Shown here: positions 29,828-43,310 of the stretch, piece after piece
Numbering within the stretch: the first letter of the stretch is position 1
How the letters are laid out: every line of letters starts with the position of its first letter
Translations under genes and position numbers: made by a program
Source: Pseudomonadota bacterium
GTDB lineage: Bacteria; Pseudomonadota; Gammaproteobacteria; Xanthomonadales; Rhodanobacteraceae
Reading direction: 5' to 3'
Assembly (NCBI GenBank): GCA_029779475.1
Contig: JAKPAN010000321.1
Span: forward strand, 1-43,742
Length of the DNA: 43,742 nt
Notes under the pieces: model-generated
The model's database searches: none
What the model saw: only the letters and a program-made list of their open reading frames with translations
Told to the model about the DNA's origin: nothing

Positions 29828-29912
29828 GCCCAGGTGGCGGAATTGGTAGACGCACTACCTTGAGGTGGTAGCGGGGAGACCCGTGGAGGTTCGAGTCCTC
29901 TCTTGGGCACCA
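29828..29912 (+). tRNA. tRNA-Leu(GAG)
   Basis: 85 bases, class II with a long variable arm and encoded CCA. Acceptor GCCCAGG/CTTGGGC, anticodon stem CTACC/GGTAG with loop TTGAGGT and anticodon GAG reading CTC, T arm GAGGTTCGAGTCCTC. The tpiA-secG-tRNA-Leu order is common in Gammaproteobacteria. Confidence 0.97.
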
Positions 29913-29915
29913 CTC

Positions 29916-29970
29916 GATTCGGACGGCGGCCGCGAATGATCTTCGCGGTCGCCGGATCGAATCTTTCTTT
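29916..29970 (+). terminator. Terminator after tRNA-Leu
   Basis: An outer GATTCG/CGAATC stem and an inner 13-bp stem (CGGCGGCCGCGAA with TTCGCGGTCGCCG, one G-U), loop TGATC, then TTTCTTT. It ends the tpiA-secG-tRNA unit before nuoA. Confidence 0.82.
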
Positions 29971-30031
29971 ACCGTCGTCGCGGCGGCAGCGCCGTCGCGA
30001 TCGCTGATGCGCCACCGGCGCGGAGGTGTCT

Positions 30032-30388
30032 GTGTTGACCGAGTATTTTCCGGTCCTGTTGTTCCTCGCGGTTTCCGCGATCATCGGCATCGCGCTGATC
30101 GTCATCGGCAACCTGCTCGGCCCGCGCCGGCCCAGTGTCGAGAAATCCGCCCCCTACGAATGCGGCTTCGAAGCCTTCGAGGACGCGCGCATGCGTTTCG
30201 ACGTGCGCTATTACCTCATCGCGATCCTGTTCATCATCTTCGATCTGGAAATCGCCTTCGTGTTTCCGTGGGCGACCGTGTTCGGCAAGCTCGGCATGCT
30301 CGGCCTCGTCGAGATGGGCATGTTCCTGCTGCTGCTCGTGATCGGCTTCGTCTACGTCTGGAAGAAGGGCGCGCTGGAATGGGAATGA
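30032..30388 (+). CDS. nuoA: NADH-quinone oxidoreductase subunit A
   Basis: 118 residues, three membrane helices, with [44 protein letters not shown] sequence of NuoA near the middle. No ATG is available. GGAGG at 30022-30026 overlaps an upstream GTG (30026), so the likely starts are GTG 30032 (5-base spacing) or TTG 30035 (8-base spacing). It opens the nuo operon. No clear promoter was found in the 60 bases after the preceding terminator. Confidence 0.94.
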   Translation: MLTEYFPVLLFLAVSAIIGIALIVIGNLLGPRRPSVEKSAPYECGFEAFEDARMRFDVRYYLIAILFIIFDLEIAFVFPWATVFGKLGMLGLVEMGMFLLLLVIGFVYVWKKGALEWE

Positions 30389-30449
30389 TGTCCCGCTCCT
30401 CGTCCGTTTCCACCTTCACGTTCATCCGTTTCCGCTTCAGGACCACAGC

Positions 30450-31004
30450 ATGAGCCTCGTATCCCGCATCAGCGAGACGATGCACAACCCGGCGCCGGTC
30501 AGCGTCGTCGACGACATCTTGCGTCCGGGCGACGACAATCCGCTGATCCAGCGCGGCTTTGCGACCGCGCGCCTCGACGACCTCATCAACTGGGCGCGCA
30601 CCGGCTCGATGTGGCCGATGACGTTCGGCCTCGCTTGCTGCGCAGTAGAGATGATGCATGCGGGCGCGGCGCGCCTCGATCTCGACCGCTACGGCGTGAT
30701 CTTCCGTCCGTCGCCGCGCCAGTCCGACGTGATGATCGTCGCCGGCACGCTGGTCAACAAGATGGCGCCGGCGTTGCGCAAGGTCTACGACCAGATGCCC
30801 GATCCGAAGTGGGTCATCTCGATGGGCTCGTGCGCGAACGGCGGCGGCTACTACCACTATTCCTATGCGGTCGTGCGCGGCTGCGATCGCATCGTGCCGG
30901 TCGACATCTACGTGCCGGGCTGCCCGCCGACGGCCGAGGCGCTGATCCACGGCATTCTGCAATTGCAGAAGAAAATCCGCCGCACCAACACGATCGCGCG
31001 CTGA
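30450..31004 (+). CDS. nuoB: NADH-quinone oxidoreductase subunit B
   Basis: 184 residues. The N2 [4Fe-4S] ligands are the adjacent C63 and C64 ([10 protein letters not shown]), C128 (GSCANGGG) and C158 (PGCPP). N2 passes electrons to quinone. AGGA lies 7 bases before the ATG. A pyrimidine-rich 61-base spacer separates it from nuoA, the longest gap in the visible operon. Confidence 0.98.
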   Translation: MSLVSRISETMHNPAPVSVVDDILRPGDDNPLIQRGFATARLDDLINWARTGSMWPMTFGLACCAVEMMHAGAARLDLDRYGVIFRPSPRQSDVMIVAGTLVNKMAPALRKVYDQMPDPKWVISMGSCANGGGYYHYSYAVVRGCDRIVPVDIYVPGCPPTAEALIHGILQLQKKIRRTNTIAR

Positions 31005-31014
31005 CGGAACCGAC

Positions 31015-31752
31015 ATGAGCGAAAAGACTGCATCGCTGTCCGCGTTCGCGCAGGCGCTCGAAGCACGCCTCAGCGCAAGTCTCGTCCGCGCAGACGAAAC
31101 GCGCGGCGAAACGACGATCGAAGTCCTGCCGGAAAACTGGCTCGAAGTCGCGCGCATGCTGCGCGACGATGCCGACTTGCATTTCGAACAGCTCGTCGAC
31201 CTCTGCGGCGTGGATTATTTCTCCTACGCGGATGCCGAATGGGACACGACTGATGTGTCGTGGACGGGTTTCTCGCGCGGCGTGGAAGGCGAGGGGCCGG
31301 GCCGTTTCAACTGGGCCGATCGTCCGCATCCGGCACATATCCCGCATCGTTTCGGCGTCGTCGTCCATCTGCTGTCACTCAAGCACAACCGGCGTTTGCG
31401 CGTGCGCGCGCATTGCGCCGACGACGATTTGCCGGGCCTGACCTCGCTCGTCTCCGTGTGGCCGAGTGCGGACTGGTTCGAACGCGAGGTGTTCGACCTG
31501 TTCGGCATCGTCTTCGAAGGCCATCCGGATCTGCGCCGCATCCTTACCGACTACGGTTTCGTCGGCCATCCGTTCCGCAAGGACTTCCCGTTGATCGGCA
31601 ACGTCGAAGTGCGTTACGACGCGGAGAAGAAGCGCGTCGTCTACGAACCCGTGACCTCGGTGGTGCCGCGCGTGCTCGTGCCGCGCACGATCCGCGACGA
31701 CTCGCGCTATGAACAGGCGCAAGCCGAAAGCAAGGCCGGAGGCGCGAAGTAA
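31015..31752 (+). CDS. nuoC: NADH-quinone oxidoreductase subunit C
   Basis: 245 residues, the 30-kDa subunit. [38 protein letters not shown] signature lies near 157-190, followed by HPFRKDFPL. Here it is a separate gene, 4 bp ahead of nuoD, not the NuoCD fusion of E. coli. A short insert around residues 80-110 ([17 protein letters not shown]) is seen. Confidence 0.97.
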   Translation: MSEKTASLSAFAQALEARLSASLVRADETRGETTIEVLPENWLEVARMLRDDADLHFEQLVDLCGVDYFSYADAEWDTTDVSWTGFSRGVEGEGPGRFNWADRPHPAHIPHRFGVVVHLLSLKHNRRLRVRAHCADDDLPGLTSLVSVWPSADWFEREVFDLFGIVFEGHPDLRRILTDYGFVGHPFRKDFPLIGNVEVRYDAEKKRVVYEPVTSVVPRVLVPRTIRDDSRYEQAQAESKAGGAK

Positions 31753-31756
31753 GGCC

Positions 31757-33010
31757 ATGCAGGAAATCAAGAACTACACGATGAACTTCGGCCCGCAGCA
31801 TCCTGCTGCGCACGGCGTGTTGCGCCTGGTGCTGGAGATGGACGGCGAGACGATCGTCCGCGCCGATCCGCATATCGGCCTGCTGCATCGCGCGACCGAA
31901 AAGCTCGCCGAGTCCAAGCCGTTCAACCAGTCGATCGGCTACATGGATCGCCTCGACTACGTCTCGATGATGTGCAACGAGCACGCCTACGTGCGCGCCA
32001 TCGAGAACCTGCTTGGCGTCGAGGTGCCGGAACGTGCGCAGTGGATCCGCACGATGTTCGACGAGATCACGCGCATCCTGAACCACCTGATGTGGATCGG
32101 TTCGAACGCGCTCGACCTCGGCGCGATGGCGGTGTTCCTCTACGCGTTCCGCGAACGCGAAGAACTCATGGACTGCTACGAGGCGGTGTCGGGCGCGCGC
32201 ATGCACGCGACCTACTACCGCCCCGGCGGCGTCTACCGCGATCTGCCGGAAGTGATGCCCAAGTACGCCGAATCGAAGTGGCACAAGGGCAAGGATCTCG
32301 ATCGCCTCAACGCTTCGCGCGGCGGTTCGATGCTCGACTACCTCGACGCGTTCACGGCGGACTTTCCGCGCCGCGTCGACGAGTATGAGGAGTTGCTCAC
32401 CAACAACCGCATCTGGAAGCAGCGCACCGTCGACATCGGCATCGTCTCGCCCGAGCAGGCGCTCGCCTGGGGCATGACCGGCCCGATGCTGCGCGGTTCC
32501 GGCATCGAGTGGGATCTGCGCAAGAAGCAGCCGTACGCGAAGTACGCGGAAGTCGACTTCGACATTCCGGTCGGCGTGCAGGGCGACTGCTACGACCGCT
32601 ACCTCGTGCGCGTCGAGGAAATGCGCCAGTCCAACCGCATCATCAAGCAGTGCGTGGATTGGCTGAAGAAGAACCCGGGGCCGGTGATGGTGCGCAACTT
32701 CAAGGTCGCGCCGCCTTCGCGTGTCGAGATGAAGGACGACATGGAAGCGCTGATCCATCACTTCAAATTGTTCTCGGAAGGCTATTCCGTGCCTCCGGGC
32801 GAAACCTACGCGGCGGTCGAAGCGCCGAAGGGCGAGTTCGGCATCTATCTCGTTTCCGACGGCGCGAACAAGCCGTTCCGCCTGCACTGCCGCGCGCCGA
32901 GCTTCGTGCATCTGTCGTCGATGGACGCCATCGTGCGCGGCCACATGCTGCCCGACGTCGTCGCGATGATCGGCACCTACGACGTCGTGTTCGGAGAAGT
33001 CGACCGATGA
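31757..33010 (+). CDS. nuoD: NADH-quinone oxidoreductase subunit D
   Basis: 417 residues, the 49-kDa subunit that shares the quinone site with NuoB. It begins [27 protein letters not shown] and contains [14 protein letters not shown] and [15 protein letters not shown]. The Met at 31757 gives the family N-terminus; a Met at 31709 lies in nuoC. The stop overlaps nuoE by 4 bp. Confidence 0.98.
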   Translation: MQEIKNYTMNFGPQHPAAHGVLRLVLEMDGETIVRADPHIGLLHRATEKLAESKPFNQSIGYMDRLDYVSMMCNEHAYVRAIENLLGVEVPERAQWIRTMFDEITRILNHLMWIGSNALDLGAMAVFLYAFREREELMDCYEAVSGARMHATYYRPGGVYRDLPEVMPKYAESKWHKGKDLDRLNASRGGSMLDYLDAFTADFPRRVDEYEELLTNNRIWKQRTVDIGIVSPEQALAWGMTGPMLRGSGIEWDLRKKQPYAKYAEVDFDIPVGVQGDCYDRYLVRVEEMRQSNRIIKQCVDWLKKNPGPVMVRNFKVAPPSRVEMKDDMEALIHHFKLFSEGYSVPPGETYAAVEAPKGEFGIYLVSDGANKPFRLHCRAPSFVHLSSMDAIVRGHMLPDVVAMIGTYDVVFGEVDR

Positions 33011-33534
33011 AACCGACCGGCAACTACGAAGAAATCCAGCACGTCGACCCGCTCGTCGCGCTCAACGCGTATACGCGCGAGCACATCGATCATTGGGTGT
33101 CGAAATTCCCCGCCGACCGCAAGCGCTCGGCGCTGATTCAGGGCTTGTGGGCCGCGCAGGAGCAGAACGACGGCTATCTCACCGACGACCTCATCGTCGC
33201 GGTCACTCGCTATCTCGGCCTGCCGCAGGTCTGGGGCTTCGAGGTCGCCACGTTCTACTCGATGTTCGAGACGCAGCCGGTCGCGCGCAACAACGTCGCG
33301 ATCTGCACGAACATCTCGTGCTGGCTCAACGGTGCCGAGGACATCGTGCGTCATTGCGAGCAAAAGTACGGCATCAAGCTCGGCGAGAGCAGCGCGGACG
33401 GCCGCATCTACCTCAAGAAGGAAGAGGAATGCCTGGCTGCGTGCTGCGGCGCGCCGATGATGGTCGTCAACGGGCATTACCACGAGAACCTGACGATCGA
33501 GAAAGTCGATCGCATTCTCGACGAACTGAAGTAA
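33007..33534 (+). CDS. nuoE: NADH-quinone oxidoreductase subunit E
   Basis: 175 residues, the 24-kDa thioredoxin-like subunit. The [2Fe-2S] N1a ligands are C100 and C105 (CTNISC) and C142 and C146 (CLAAC). The start at 33007 overlaps the nuoD stop (ATGA). nuoF begins 5 bp after its stop. Confidence 0.98.
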   Translation: MKPTGNYEEIQHVDPLVALNAYTREHIDHWVSKFPADRKRSALIQGLWAAQEQNDGYLTDDLIVAVTRYLGLPQVWGFEVATFYSMFETQPVARNNVAICTNISCWLNGAEDIVRHCEQKYGIKLGESSADGRIYLKKEEECLAACCGAPMMVVNGHYHENLTIEKVDRILDELK

Positions 33535-33539
33535 ACACC

Positions 33540-34850
33540 ATGGCATACGGCGCAGCACCGCAGGAACACCAGGTCGTCTACACGACGCTGCATTTCGAGC
33601 AGCCGTGGACGCTGGACAACTACCTCAAGGTCGACGGCTACAAGGCGTGGAAGAAAATCCTCGCCGACAAGCCCGACCCGGCGTCGATCGTCGACGAGGT
33701 CAAGAAGAGCGGCCTGCGCGGCCGCGGCGGCGCGGGCTTCCCGACCGGTTTGAAGTGGTCGTTCATGCCGAAAGGCAACATGCAGAAGTACATCCTCTGC
33801 AATTCGGACGAATCCGAGCCCGGCACCTGCAAGGATCGCGACATCCTGCGCTTCAATCCGCATGCGGTCGTCGAAGGTCTTGCCATCGCCTGCTACGCGA
33901 CCGGCTCGACAGTCGCCTACAACTACCTGCGCGGCGAATTTCATCACGAGCCGTTCGAGCATTTCGAAGCGGCGCTCAAGGAAGCCTACGCGGCCGGCCT
34001 GCTCGGCAAGAACATCGGCGGCAGCGGCATCGACGTCGACATCTTCGGCGCCCTCGGCGCCGGCGCCTACATTTGCGGCGAAGAAACCGCGCTGATGGAA
34101 TCGCTCGAAGGCAAGAAGGGCCAGCCGCGCTTCAAGCCGCCGTTCCCCGCGAATTTCGGCCTGTACGGCAAGCCGACGACGATCAACAACACCGAGACCT
34201 ACGCTTCGGTGCCGACGATCCTCAACAAGGGCGCCGACTGGTTCATGGCGCAGGGCAAGCCGAACAACGGCGGCCCGAAGATCTTTTCCGTATCCGGCCA
34301 CGTCAACAAGCCGGGCAACTACGAGATCAAGCTCGGCACGTCGTTCAAGGATCTGCTCGAGATGGCCGGCGGCGTGCGAAACGGCCACAAGCTGAAAGCG
34401 GTGATTCCGGGCGGTTCGTCGATGCCCGTGCTGCCGGCGGCGACGATGCTGGAACTGACGATGGACTACGACGCGATCCAGAAAGCCGGTTCCGGCCTCG
34501 GTTCGGGCGCGGTCATCGTCATGGACGAAACCACGTGCATGGTGCGCGCCTGTCGCCGCATCAGCCAGTTCTACTTCAAGGAAAGCTGCGGCCAGTGCAC
34601 GCCGTGCCGCGAAGGCACCGGCTGGATGTACCGCATGCTCACGCGCATCGTCGAAGGGAAGGCCGAACTCGGCGACCTCGACACGTTGAAAGCCGCCGCG
34701 GGCCAGATCGAAGGCCACACGATCTGCGCGTTCGGCGAAGCCGCCGCATGGCCGGTGCAGGGCATGCTGCGCCACTTCTGGGACGAGTTCGAGTACTACA
34801 TCCGGAACGGCCGCTCGATCGTCGACGCGAAACTGGGAGTCGCCGCATGA
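33540..34850 (+). CDS. nuoF: NADH-quinone oxidoreductase subunit F
   Basis: 436 residues, the 51-kDa subunit that takes electrons from [14 protein letters not shown] (61-70) is the nucleotide/FMN motif; the [4Fe-4S] N3 ligands are C350, C353, C356 and C396 ([19 protein letters not shown]). The stop overlaps the nuoG start by 4 bp. Confidence 0.98.
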   Translation: MAYGAAPQEHQVVYTTLHFEQPWTLDNYLKVDGYKAWKKILADKPDPASIVDEVKKSGLRGRGGAGFPTGLKWSFMPKGNMQKYILCNSDESEPGTCKDRDILRFNPHAVVEGLAIACYATGSTVAYNYLRGEFHHEPFEHFEAALKEAYAAGLLGKNIGGSGIDVDIFGALGAGAYICGEETALMESLEGKKGQPRFKPPFPANFGLYGKPTTINNTETYASVPTILNKGADWFMAQGKPNNGGPKIFSVSGHVNKPGNYEIKLGTSFKDLLEMAGGVRNGHKLKAVIPGGSSMPVLPAATMLELTMDYDAIQKAGSGLGSGAVIVMDETTCMVRACRRISQFYFKESCGQCTPCREGTGWMYRMLTRIVEGKAELGDLDTLKAAAGQIEGHTICAFGEAAAWPVQGMLRHFWDEFEYYIRNGRSIVDAKLGVAA

Positions 34851-37192
34851 GCGCGCAACCCGCAGCACCCGGCGTGCCGCCGGATCACGTCACGATCGAG
34901 ATCGACGGCCAGTCGATGGTCGTGCCGAAGAACTCGATGATCATCGCCGCAGCCGACAAGGCCGGCATTTCGATCCCGCGTTTCTGCTATCACGAGAAGC
35001 TGCCGATCGCCGCGAACTGCCGCATGTGCATGGTCGAGGTCGAGATGGGCGGCCGTCCGATGCCCAAGCCGCAACCGGCTTGCGCGACGCCGGTCGCCGA
35101 CGGCATGAAGATCCAGACGCAGTCGCAGCGCGCGTTGTCCGCGCAGCGCAACGTCATGGAGTTCCTGCTCATCAACCATCCGCTCGATTGCCCGATCTGC
35201 GACCAGGGCGGCGAATGCGAGTTGCAGGACATGTCGGTGGGCTATGGCCGCTCGGTCAGCCGCTTCGTCGAGAAGAAGCGCGTCGTCGCCGACGAAGATC
35301 TCGGCCCACTCGTCGAAACCGAGATGACGCGCTGCATCCAGTGCACGCGCTGCGTGCGCGTGATGAGCAACGTCGCCGGCACCTACGAACTCGGCGGCAT
35401 GGAGCGTGGCGAACGCCTGCAGATCGGCACCTACGTCGGCAAGCCGCTGATGAGCGAACTGTCCGGCAACGTCATCGACGTCTGTCCGGTCGGCGCGCTC
35501 ACCAACAAGCCGTTCCGTTTCAAGGCGCGTGCATGGGAACTCATCGCGCGCCATGGCATCGGTTACCACGACGCGCTCGGCGCGAACCTGTGGCTGCACA
35601 CACGCCGCGGTGAAGTGCTCCGCACGGTGCCGCGCGACAACGAAGCGATCAACGAGTGCTGGCTGTCCGATCGCGACCGCTACAGCTACGAAGGTCTCTA
35701 CGCGAACGATCGCGCCTTGCGGCCGATGATTCGCAAGAACGGCGAACTCGTCGAAACGAGTTGGGACGAAGCGATCGCCTTCGTCGCCGACGGCTTGCGC
35801 AACGCGAACGGCGATCTCGGCGCGCTCGTCGCGCCGCTCGCGTCCAACGAGGAAGGCCATCTGCTCGGCCGCATCCTGCGTGGCCTCGGCAGCGATGCGA
35901 TCGACCATCGCCTGCGCGTGCAGGATTTCTCCGATGCGCCGTTCGCGACCGCGTTCGAGAAATCCGTCGCCGACCTCGAAAAGGCGCGTCTCGTGCTGAT
36001 CGTCGGCTGCAATCCGCGCCACGAGATGCCGCTGCTGCACCATCGCCTGCGCAAGGCGTGGAACGGCGGCGCCAAGATCCACGCGATCAATCCGGTCGAT
36101 TTCGAATTCACGTTCGAACTGGCCGGCAAGACGATCGTGCCGCCGCAAATCCTCGCGGATACCTTGCTCGACCTCGCAAAAGCCGCCAACGATCTCGGCC
36201 ATCTGCCGCAGTCGTCGGCGCTGGCCAAGCTCATCGAAGGCCGTTCGGCCAGCGATGCAATGAAGACGCTGGCGAAAGCATTCGCCGATGCCGGCAGCGA
36301 TGCGGTGATCGTCTTCGGCGAAACCGCGCTCGATCATCCGCGCGCATCGGCGATCCGTGCGGCCGCGCGCTTCCTCGCCAAGGCGACGGGTGCGGCCTGC
36401 AACGAAATTCCGTCGGGCGCGAACGCCATTGGCCTCGCACACGCAGGCGCGCAGCCGCGCGCAGGCGGGCGCGATGCGGCGGCAATGCTCGCGCGCCCGC
36501 CGAAGACGCTTGTCGTTTATCAAGCCGGTTCGCAGGACACGAGCGCGCCGGCCGCGTTCGACGCGGCGCGCAGCAACGCCTCGTTCTGCGTCTACATCGG
36601 TGCCTACGCCTGCAACGGCGTCAAGCGCACCGCGCATGCGGTGCTGCCGATCGGTTTGCCGCCGGAAACGGACGGCACGTACACGAACGTCGACGGCATC
36701 GAGCAGTCGCTCGACGTCGCGGCGAAAGCGCCAGGCGACGCGAAGCCCGGCTGGCGCGTCCTGCGTCAACTTGGCGCCGTGCTCGGCCTGCCGCATTTCG
36801 ACTTCACGCAGATGCACGAGCTGCGCGCGCAGATGGCCAAGGCCGATGCGCCGATGGGCGCGGCGACGGGCCGAATCGCCGATGCAACTATCGCGTCGGC
36901 GAAGTTCACGCGCGTGGCGACGACGGCGATTTATCGCGCCGACGCCGTGCTGCGTCGCGCGCCTGCGTTGCAGGCGCATCCGCTGTCGCGTCCCGCGTGC
37001 GTGACGTTGCATCCGGAAGACGCGCTCGCGCTCGGTCTCTCGCTCGGCGCAAACGCGAACGTTTCCGGTGTCGTGCTGCCGGTCGAAGTGTCGATCCGCG
37101 TGCCGCGCGGCGCGGCCTGGATCGAAGCGGGACACGCGGCGACGCGTGCACTGCCGCCGCATGGCGCGGCCCTCGACATCGCAAAGGCGTGA
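34847..37192 (+). CDS. nuoG: NADH-quinone oxidoreductase subunit G
   Basis: 781 residues, the 75-kDa subunit. Ligands seen: [2Fe-2S] N1b C47, C58, C61, C79; N5 H111, C115, C118, C124; N4 C163, C166, C169, C213. The extra N7 cluster motif of E. coli NuoG (CxxCxxxC after about residue 220) is absent, as in mitochondrial-type proteins. A molybdopterin-oxidoreductase-like domain without cofactor follows. The C-terminal third is alanine-rich and less conserved. nuoH starts 7 bp later. Confidence 0.97.
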   Translation: MSAQPAAPGVPPDHVTIEIDGQSMVVPKNSMIIAAADKAGISIPRFCYHEKLPIAANCRMCMVEVEMGGRPMPKPQPACATPVADGMKIQTQSQRALSAQRNVMEFLLINHPLDCPICDQGGECELQDMSVGYGRSVSRFVEKKRVVADEDLGPLVETEMTRCIQCTRCVRVMSNVAGTYELGGMERGERLQIGTYVGKPLMSELSGNVIDVCPVGALTNKPFRFKARAWELIARHGIGYHDALGANLWLHTRRGEVLRTVPRDNEAINECWLSDRDRYSYEGLYANDRALRPMIRKNGELVETSWDEAIAFVADGLRNANGDLGALVAPLASNEEGHLLGRILRGLGSDAIDHRLRVQDFSDAPFATAFEKSVADLEKARLVLIVGCNPRHEMPLLHHRLRKAWNGGAKIHAINPVDFEFTFELAGKTIVPPQILADTLLDLAKAANDLGHLPQSSALAKLIEGRSASDAMKTLAKAFADAGSDAVIVFGETALDHPRASAIRAAARFLAKATGAACNEIPSGANAIGLAHAGAQPRAGGRDAAAMLARPPKTLVVYQAGSQDTSAPAAFDAARSNASFCVYIGAYACNGVKRTAHAVLPIGLPPETDGTYTNVDGIEQSLDVAAKAPGDAKPGWRVLRQLGAVLGLPHFDFTQMHELRAQMAKADAPMGAATGRIADATIASAKFTRVATTAIYRADAVLRRAPALQAHPLSRPACVTLHPEDALALGLSLGANANVSGVVLPVEVSIRVPRGAAWIEAGHAATRALPPHGAALDIAKA

Positions 37193-37199
37193 CGACGAC

Positions 37200-38273
37200 A
37201 TGAACTTCATCATCGACGCCTACCACGCTTGCGCGGCGCATTTCCCGACGCTGACGATGGCGATCAGCCTGCTGCTGTTCCCGTTGCTGCCGCTCATCAT
37301 CGGCGTGGCGATGTACGTGTGGTGGGAACGCAAGGTCATCGGCTGGATGCACGTGCGCATGGGGCCGAACAGCGTCGGTCCCGCAGGTCTCGCGCAGACC
37401 TTCGCCGACGTGTTCAAGCTGCTGCTCAAGGAAGTCATCTACCCGACGAAGTCGAACAAGGCGCTGTTCCTGCTCGCGCCGCTGTGGGCGCTCGTGCCTG
37501 CGTTCGCGGCGTGGTCGGTGATTCCGATCGCCTCGCACGCGGCGTGGTCGGATGCGAACGCGGGCCTGCTGTTCCTGCTCGCGATGACCTCGATGGGCGT
37601 GTACGGCATCATCATCGCCGGCTGGGCATCGAACTCGCGCTACGCGCTGCTCGGCGCGATGCGCTCGGCGGCGCAGGTCGTGTCGTACGAAATCGCGATG
37701 GGCTTTTCGCTGGTCGGCGTACTCATCCTCGCGGGCAGTTTGAATCTCTCCGACATCGTCAACGCGCAGGCCGGAAGCAAGGGCTTGTTCGACTGGTTCT
37801 GGCTGCCGCTGCTGCCGATGTTCGTCATCTACTTCGTGTCGGGCGTGGCCGAAACCAACCGCGCGCCGTTCGACGTCGCCGAAGGCGAATCGGAAATCGT
37901 CGCCGGTTTCCACGTCGAGTATTCGGGCGCGCCGTTCGCGGTGTTCTTCCTCACCGAATACGCGAACATGATCCTGGTGTCGTTCCTCGTGCCGATCCTG
38001 TTCCTCGGCGGCTGGCTCAGTCCGTTCCAGGGCTGGGTGCACGCCGATGTGCATTGGACCGTCGACTGGATCTGGAAGGGCGGCTGGCCGTGGCTGTTCC
38101 TCAAGATGTTCTTCTTTGCGACGGCGTACGTCTGGTTCCGCGCGAGTTTCCCGCGCTATCGCTACGACCAGATCATGCGGCTCGGCTGGAAGGTGTTCAT
38201 CCCGATCACGATCGTCTGGGTATTCGTCGCCGGTTGCATGAAGTATTTCGGCTGGGTCGTGGCAGGCGCTTGA
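37200..38273 (+). CDS. nuoH: NADH-quinone oxidoreductase subunit H
   Basis: 357 residues, eight or so membrane helices, with [24 protein letters not shown] near 43-66 and [30 protein letters not shown] quinone-chamber loop near 217-242. It links the peripheral arm to the proton pumps. The ATG at 37200 follows the nuoG stop by 7 bp. Confidence 0.98.
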   Translation: MNFIIDAYHACAAHFPTLTMAISLLLFPLLPLIIGVAMYVWWERKVIGWMHVRMGPNSVGPAGLAQTFADVFKLLLKEVIYPTKSNKALFLLAPLWALVPAFAAWSVIPIASHAAWSDANAGLLFLLAMTSMGVYGIIIAGWASNSRYALLGAMRSAAQVVSYEIAMGFSLVGVLILAGSLNLSDIVNAQAGSKGLFDWFWLPLLPMFVIYFVSGVAETNRAPFDVAEGESEIVAGFHVEYSGAPFAVFFLTEYANMILVSFLVPILFLGGWLSPFQGWVHADVHWTVDWIWKGGWPWLFLKMFFFATAYVWFRASFPRYRYDQIMRLGWKVFIPITIVWVFVAGCMKYFGWVVAGA

Positions 38274-38283
38274 GGCAAGAGCA

Positions 38284-38772
38284 ATGAATCGAGTCGTTTC
38301 CTATCTCAAGAGTCTCATGCTGCTGGAGTTGTGGGCCGGATTGTGGCTCACGCTCAAGTATCTGGTGCGCCCGAAATACACGGTGCGCTATCCGATGGAG
38401 CACATCCCGCAGTCGAACCGTTTCCGCGGCCTGCATGCGCTGCGCCGCTATCCGAACGGCGAAGAGCGCTGCATCGCGTGCAAGCTGTGCGAGGCGGTGT
38501 GCCCGGCGCTCGCGATCACGATCGACTCGGCGCCGCGCGACGACGGCACGCGCCGCACGACGCGCTACGACATCGACCTGTTCAAGTGCATCTTCTGCGG
38601 CTTCTGCGAGGAAAGCTGCCCGGTCGACTCGATCGTCGAGACGAACGTGTACGAATACCACTTCGAGAAGCGTGGCGAGAACGTGGTCACCAAGCCGCAA
38701 CTGCTGGCGATCGGCGATCGCTTCGAAAAGGACATCGCGGCTGCGCGTGCGCAAGACGCGGCGTACCGCTGA
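38284..38772 (+). CDS. nuoI: NADH-quinone oxidoreductase subunit I
   Basis: 162 residues, the 23-kDa ferredoxin-like subunit. Two [4Fe-4S] motifs: C63, C66, C69, C73 ([12 protein letters not shown]) and C102, C105, C108, C112 ([12 protein letters not shown]), for N6a and N6b. Confidence 0.98.
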   Translation: MNRVVSYLKSLMLLELWAGLWLTLKYLVRPKYTVRYPMEHIPQSNRFRGLHALRRYPNGEERCIACKLCEAVCPALAITIDSAPRDDGTRRTTRYDIDLFKCIFCGFCEESCPVDSIVETNVYEYHFEKRGENVVTKPQLLAIGDRFEKDIAAARAQDAAYR

Positions 38773-38785
38773 CGAGAACGCGACG

Positions 38786-39424
38786 ATGACATTCCCGCTG
38801 ATCTGCTTCTACCTCTTCGCCGCGATCACCACGCTCGCTGCGCTCGCCGTCGTCACCGTGCGCAGCCCCGTACACGCGGCGCTGTGCCTGGTGCTGACGT
38901 TCTTCTCGACGGCCTGCACCTGGCTGCTCGCCGACGCCGAGTTTCTCGCCATTGCACTCGTGCTCGTCTACGTCGGCGCGGTGATGGTGCTGTTCTTGTT
39001 CGTGGTGATGATGCTCGACCTCGATCTCGACCCGCTGCGCGAAGGCTTCGTCAAGGCGTTGCCGGTCGGTCTTGTCGTCGCCGTGGTCATGCTCGTGGAA
39101 ATGCTCGCGCTGATCGGCGTGCGCACGATGCAAGTGCCGACGTCGCCCGATCCCGCCGCCGCTGCCGGCATGTCGAACACGGTCTGGCTTGCCGACGCGC
39201 TGTTCAGCCGCTTCATCCTGCCGTTCGAAGTGGCCGCGCTGATCCTGACCGTCGCCATCGTCGCCGCGATCCCGCTGACGCTGCGCCATCGCGTCGGCAC
39301 GCGCACGCAGAACCCGGGCAAGCAGGTGCGCGTGCAGGCGCGCGAGCGCATCCGCGTCGTCAAGATGGCCGCCGAAAAGCCCGCGGCCGAAACGTCAGCC
39401 CAGCCGGAGTCGGGCACGCCATGA
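38786..39424 (+). CDS. nuoJ: NADH-quinone oxidoreductase subunit J
   Basis: 212 residues, five membrane helices with [21 protein letters not shown] in the third. The C-terminal 45 residues are a charged, Ala/Glu-rich tail ([20 protein letters not shown]). The ATG at 38786 is the first that opens with the family's initial helix; the open frame extends far upstream inside nuoI. The stop overlaps nuoK by 4 bp. Confidence 0.97.
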   Translation: MTFPLICFYLFAAITTLAALAVVTVRSPVHAALCLVLTFFSTACTWLLADAEFLAIALVLVYVGAVMVLFLFVVMMLDLDLDPLREGFVKALPVGLVVAVVMLVEMLALIGVRTMQVPTSPDPAAAAGMSNTVWLADALFSRFILPFEVAALILTVAIVAAIPLTLRHRVGTRTQNPGKQVRVQARERIRVVKMAAEKPAAETSAQPESGTP

Positions 39425-39726
39425 TCACGCTGCCGCATTACCTCACGCTCGGCGCGGTGCTGTTCTGCATCGCCGTCGCCGGCATCTTCATCAACCGCAA
39501 GAACGTGATCACGTTGCTCATGGCCATCGAGTTGATGCTGCTCGCCGTGAACACGAACTTCATCGCGTTCTCGCGTTTCCTCGGCGACGCTTCGGGGCAG
39601 GTCTTCGTGTTCTTCATCCTGACCGTGGCCGCGGCGGAGTCGGCGATCGGCCTGGCGATCCTCGTCGTGTTGTTCCGTAACCGGGCGACGATCAACGTCG
39701 CCGAAATCGATTCGATGAAGGGCTGA
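39421..39726 (+). CDS. nuoK: NADH-quinone oxidoreductase subunit K
   Basis: 101 residues, three helices, Mrp-like antiporter subunit. The two membrane glutamates needed for pumping are in [13 protein letters not shown] (Glu37) and [11 protein letters not shown] (about Glu73). ATGA overlap with nuoJ; nuoL starts 4 bp after its stop. Confidence 0.98.
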   Translation: MITLPHYLTLGAVLFCIAVAGIFINRKNVITLLMAIELMLLAVNTNFIAFSRFLGDASGQVFVFFILTVAAAESAIGLAILVVLFRNRATINVAEIDSMKG

Positions 39727-39730
39727 CGCG

Positions 39731-41773
<2,043 letters not shown>

Positions 41774-41793
41774 TCGTCAGGACAGACACGACC

Positions 41794-43302
41794 ATGCCCG
41801 TTTCGCATCTTCTGAGTCTCCTGATCTGGCTGCCGATCCTCGGCGCGGTCGCCGTGCTCGCGTTCGGCCGCAATCCCGGCACGGCGCGCTGGCTGTCGCT
41901 CGCCGTCGCGCTGGCGACGTTCGTGTGCTCGATCCCGCTGTGGACGAACTACGTGCCGACGCAAGCCGGCATGCAGTTCGTCGAACACCTGCCGTGGTCG
42001 GACGCGCTCAAGACGAGCTACGCGCTCGGCGCCGACGGCATCTCGATCGCGCTGATCGTGCTGACCACGTTCACCAGCGTGCTCGTCCTGCTCGGTTCGT
42101 GGGGCCCGATCGACAAGCGCGTCTCGCAGTACATGGCCGCGATGCTCGCGCTCGAAGGCCTGCTCATCGGCGTGTTCGCCGCGACCGACGCGCTGCTGTT
42201 CTACGTGTTCTTCGAAGGCATGCTGATTCCGATGTTCATCATCATCGGCATCTGGGGCGGCCCGCGGCGCGTCTACGCGACGCTCAAGTTCTTCATCTAC
42301 ACCTTCCTCGGCTCGATCTTCATGCTGGTCGGCCTGATCTATCTGCGCATGAAGACCGGCTCGTTCGCGCTCGAGGATTTCGCCCATGCGGGACTGGGCC
42401 TGCGTGAGCAGGCGTGGCTGTTCTTCGCCTTCCTCATCGCGTTCGCGATCAAGGTGCCGATGTGGCCGGTGCATACCTGGCTGCCTGACGCGCACGTCGA
42501 GGCACCGACCGGCGGCTCGGTGATCCTGGCCGCGATCATGCTCAAGGTCGGCGGCTACGGTTTCATCCGCTTCTCGCTGCCGATCACGCCGGACGCGTCG
42601 CAGGAATACGCGTGGGTCGTCATCGCGATGTCGCTGATCGCGGTCGTCTACATCGGCTACGTCGCGCTCGTCCAGGAGGACATGAAGAAGCTCGTCGCGT
42701 ATTCGTCGATCGCGCACATGGGCTTCGTCACGCTCGGCATCTTCGTCTCGCTCGCGCTCGTGCGCGTGAACCAGAATCCGGCCGGCGCGCAGCTCGCGAT
42801 CCAGGGCGCGATGGTGCAGATGATCTCGCACGGCTTCGTTTCCGGCGCGATGTTCTCGTGCATCGGCGTCATGTACGACCGCCTGCACACGCGCATGATC
42901 CGCGACTACGGCGGCGTCGTGAACGTGATGCCGTGGTTTGCCGCGTTCTCGATCCTGTTCGCGATGGCCAATTGCGGCCTGCCGGGCACGAGCGGCTTCG
43001 TCGGCGAATTCATGGTCATCCTCGCCGCGTTCCAGGACAGCCCGCTGATCGCCTTCGTCGCCGCGTTCACGCTCATCATCGGCGCCGCGTACACGCTCTG
43101 GCTGGTCAAGCGCGTGATCTTCGGCGACGTCGGCAACGACAAGGTCGCCAAGATGAAGGACCTCGACGCGCGTGAGTGGATCGTCCTCGGCGCGTTCGCC
43201 GCGGGCGTCCTCGCCGTCGGTATCTACCCCAAGCCGCTGACCGACCTCATGCAGCCCGCGGTCGAACAGATCGTCGCGCAGTTGCACCTGGCCAAGGCGT
43301 GA
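41794..43302 (+). CDS. nuoM: NADH-quinone oxidoreductase subunit M
   Basis: 502 residues, antiporter-like proton pump. The key Glu lies in FYVFFEGMLIPMFIIIGIWGG (about 138-158) and the channel Lys in AFAIKVPMWPVHTWLPDAHVEAPTGGS-type sequence near 222-248. The Met at 41794 gives the normal N-terminus; a Met at 41746 lies in the end of nuoL. Confidence 0.97.
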   Translation: MPVSHLLSLLIWLPILGAVAVLAFGRNPGTARWLSLAVALATFVCSIPLWTNYVPTQAGMQFVEHLPWSDALKTSYALGADGISIALIVLTTFTSVLVLLGSWGPIDKRVSQYMAAMLALEGLLIGVFAATDALLFYVFFEGMLIPMFIIIGIWGGPRRVYATLKFFIYTFLGSIFMLVGLIYLRMKTGSFALEDFAHAGLGLREQAWLFFAFLIAFAIKVPMWPVHTWLPDAHVEAPTGGSVILAAIMLKVGGYGFIRFSLPITPDASQEYAWVVIAMSLIAVVYIGYVALVQEDMKKLVAYSSIAHMGFVTLGIFVSLALVRVNQNPAGAQLAIQGAMVQMISHGFVSGAMFSCIGVMYDRLHTRMIRDYGGVVNVMPWFAAFSILFAMANCGLPGTSGFVGEFMVILAAFQDSPLIAFVAAFTLIIGAAYTLWLVKRVIFGDVGNDKVAKMKDLDAREWIVLGAFAAGVLAVGIYPKPLTDLMQPAVEQIVAQLHLAKA

Positions 43303-43310
43303 GCACGAAC

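Noticed and set aside
31015..33010. A fused nuoCD gene
   Set aside because: nuoC has its own TAA at 31750-31752 and nuoD starts at 31757 in another frame with the normal NuoD N-terminus; split genes are the common arrangement.
34796..37213. An 805-codon minus-strand open frame across nuoG, and similar long frames opposite murJ, uvrA and nuoM
   Set aside because: All are low-information, Arg/Asp/Ala-rich shadows of genes with full catalytic motifs.
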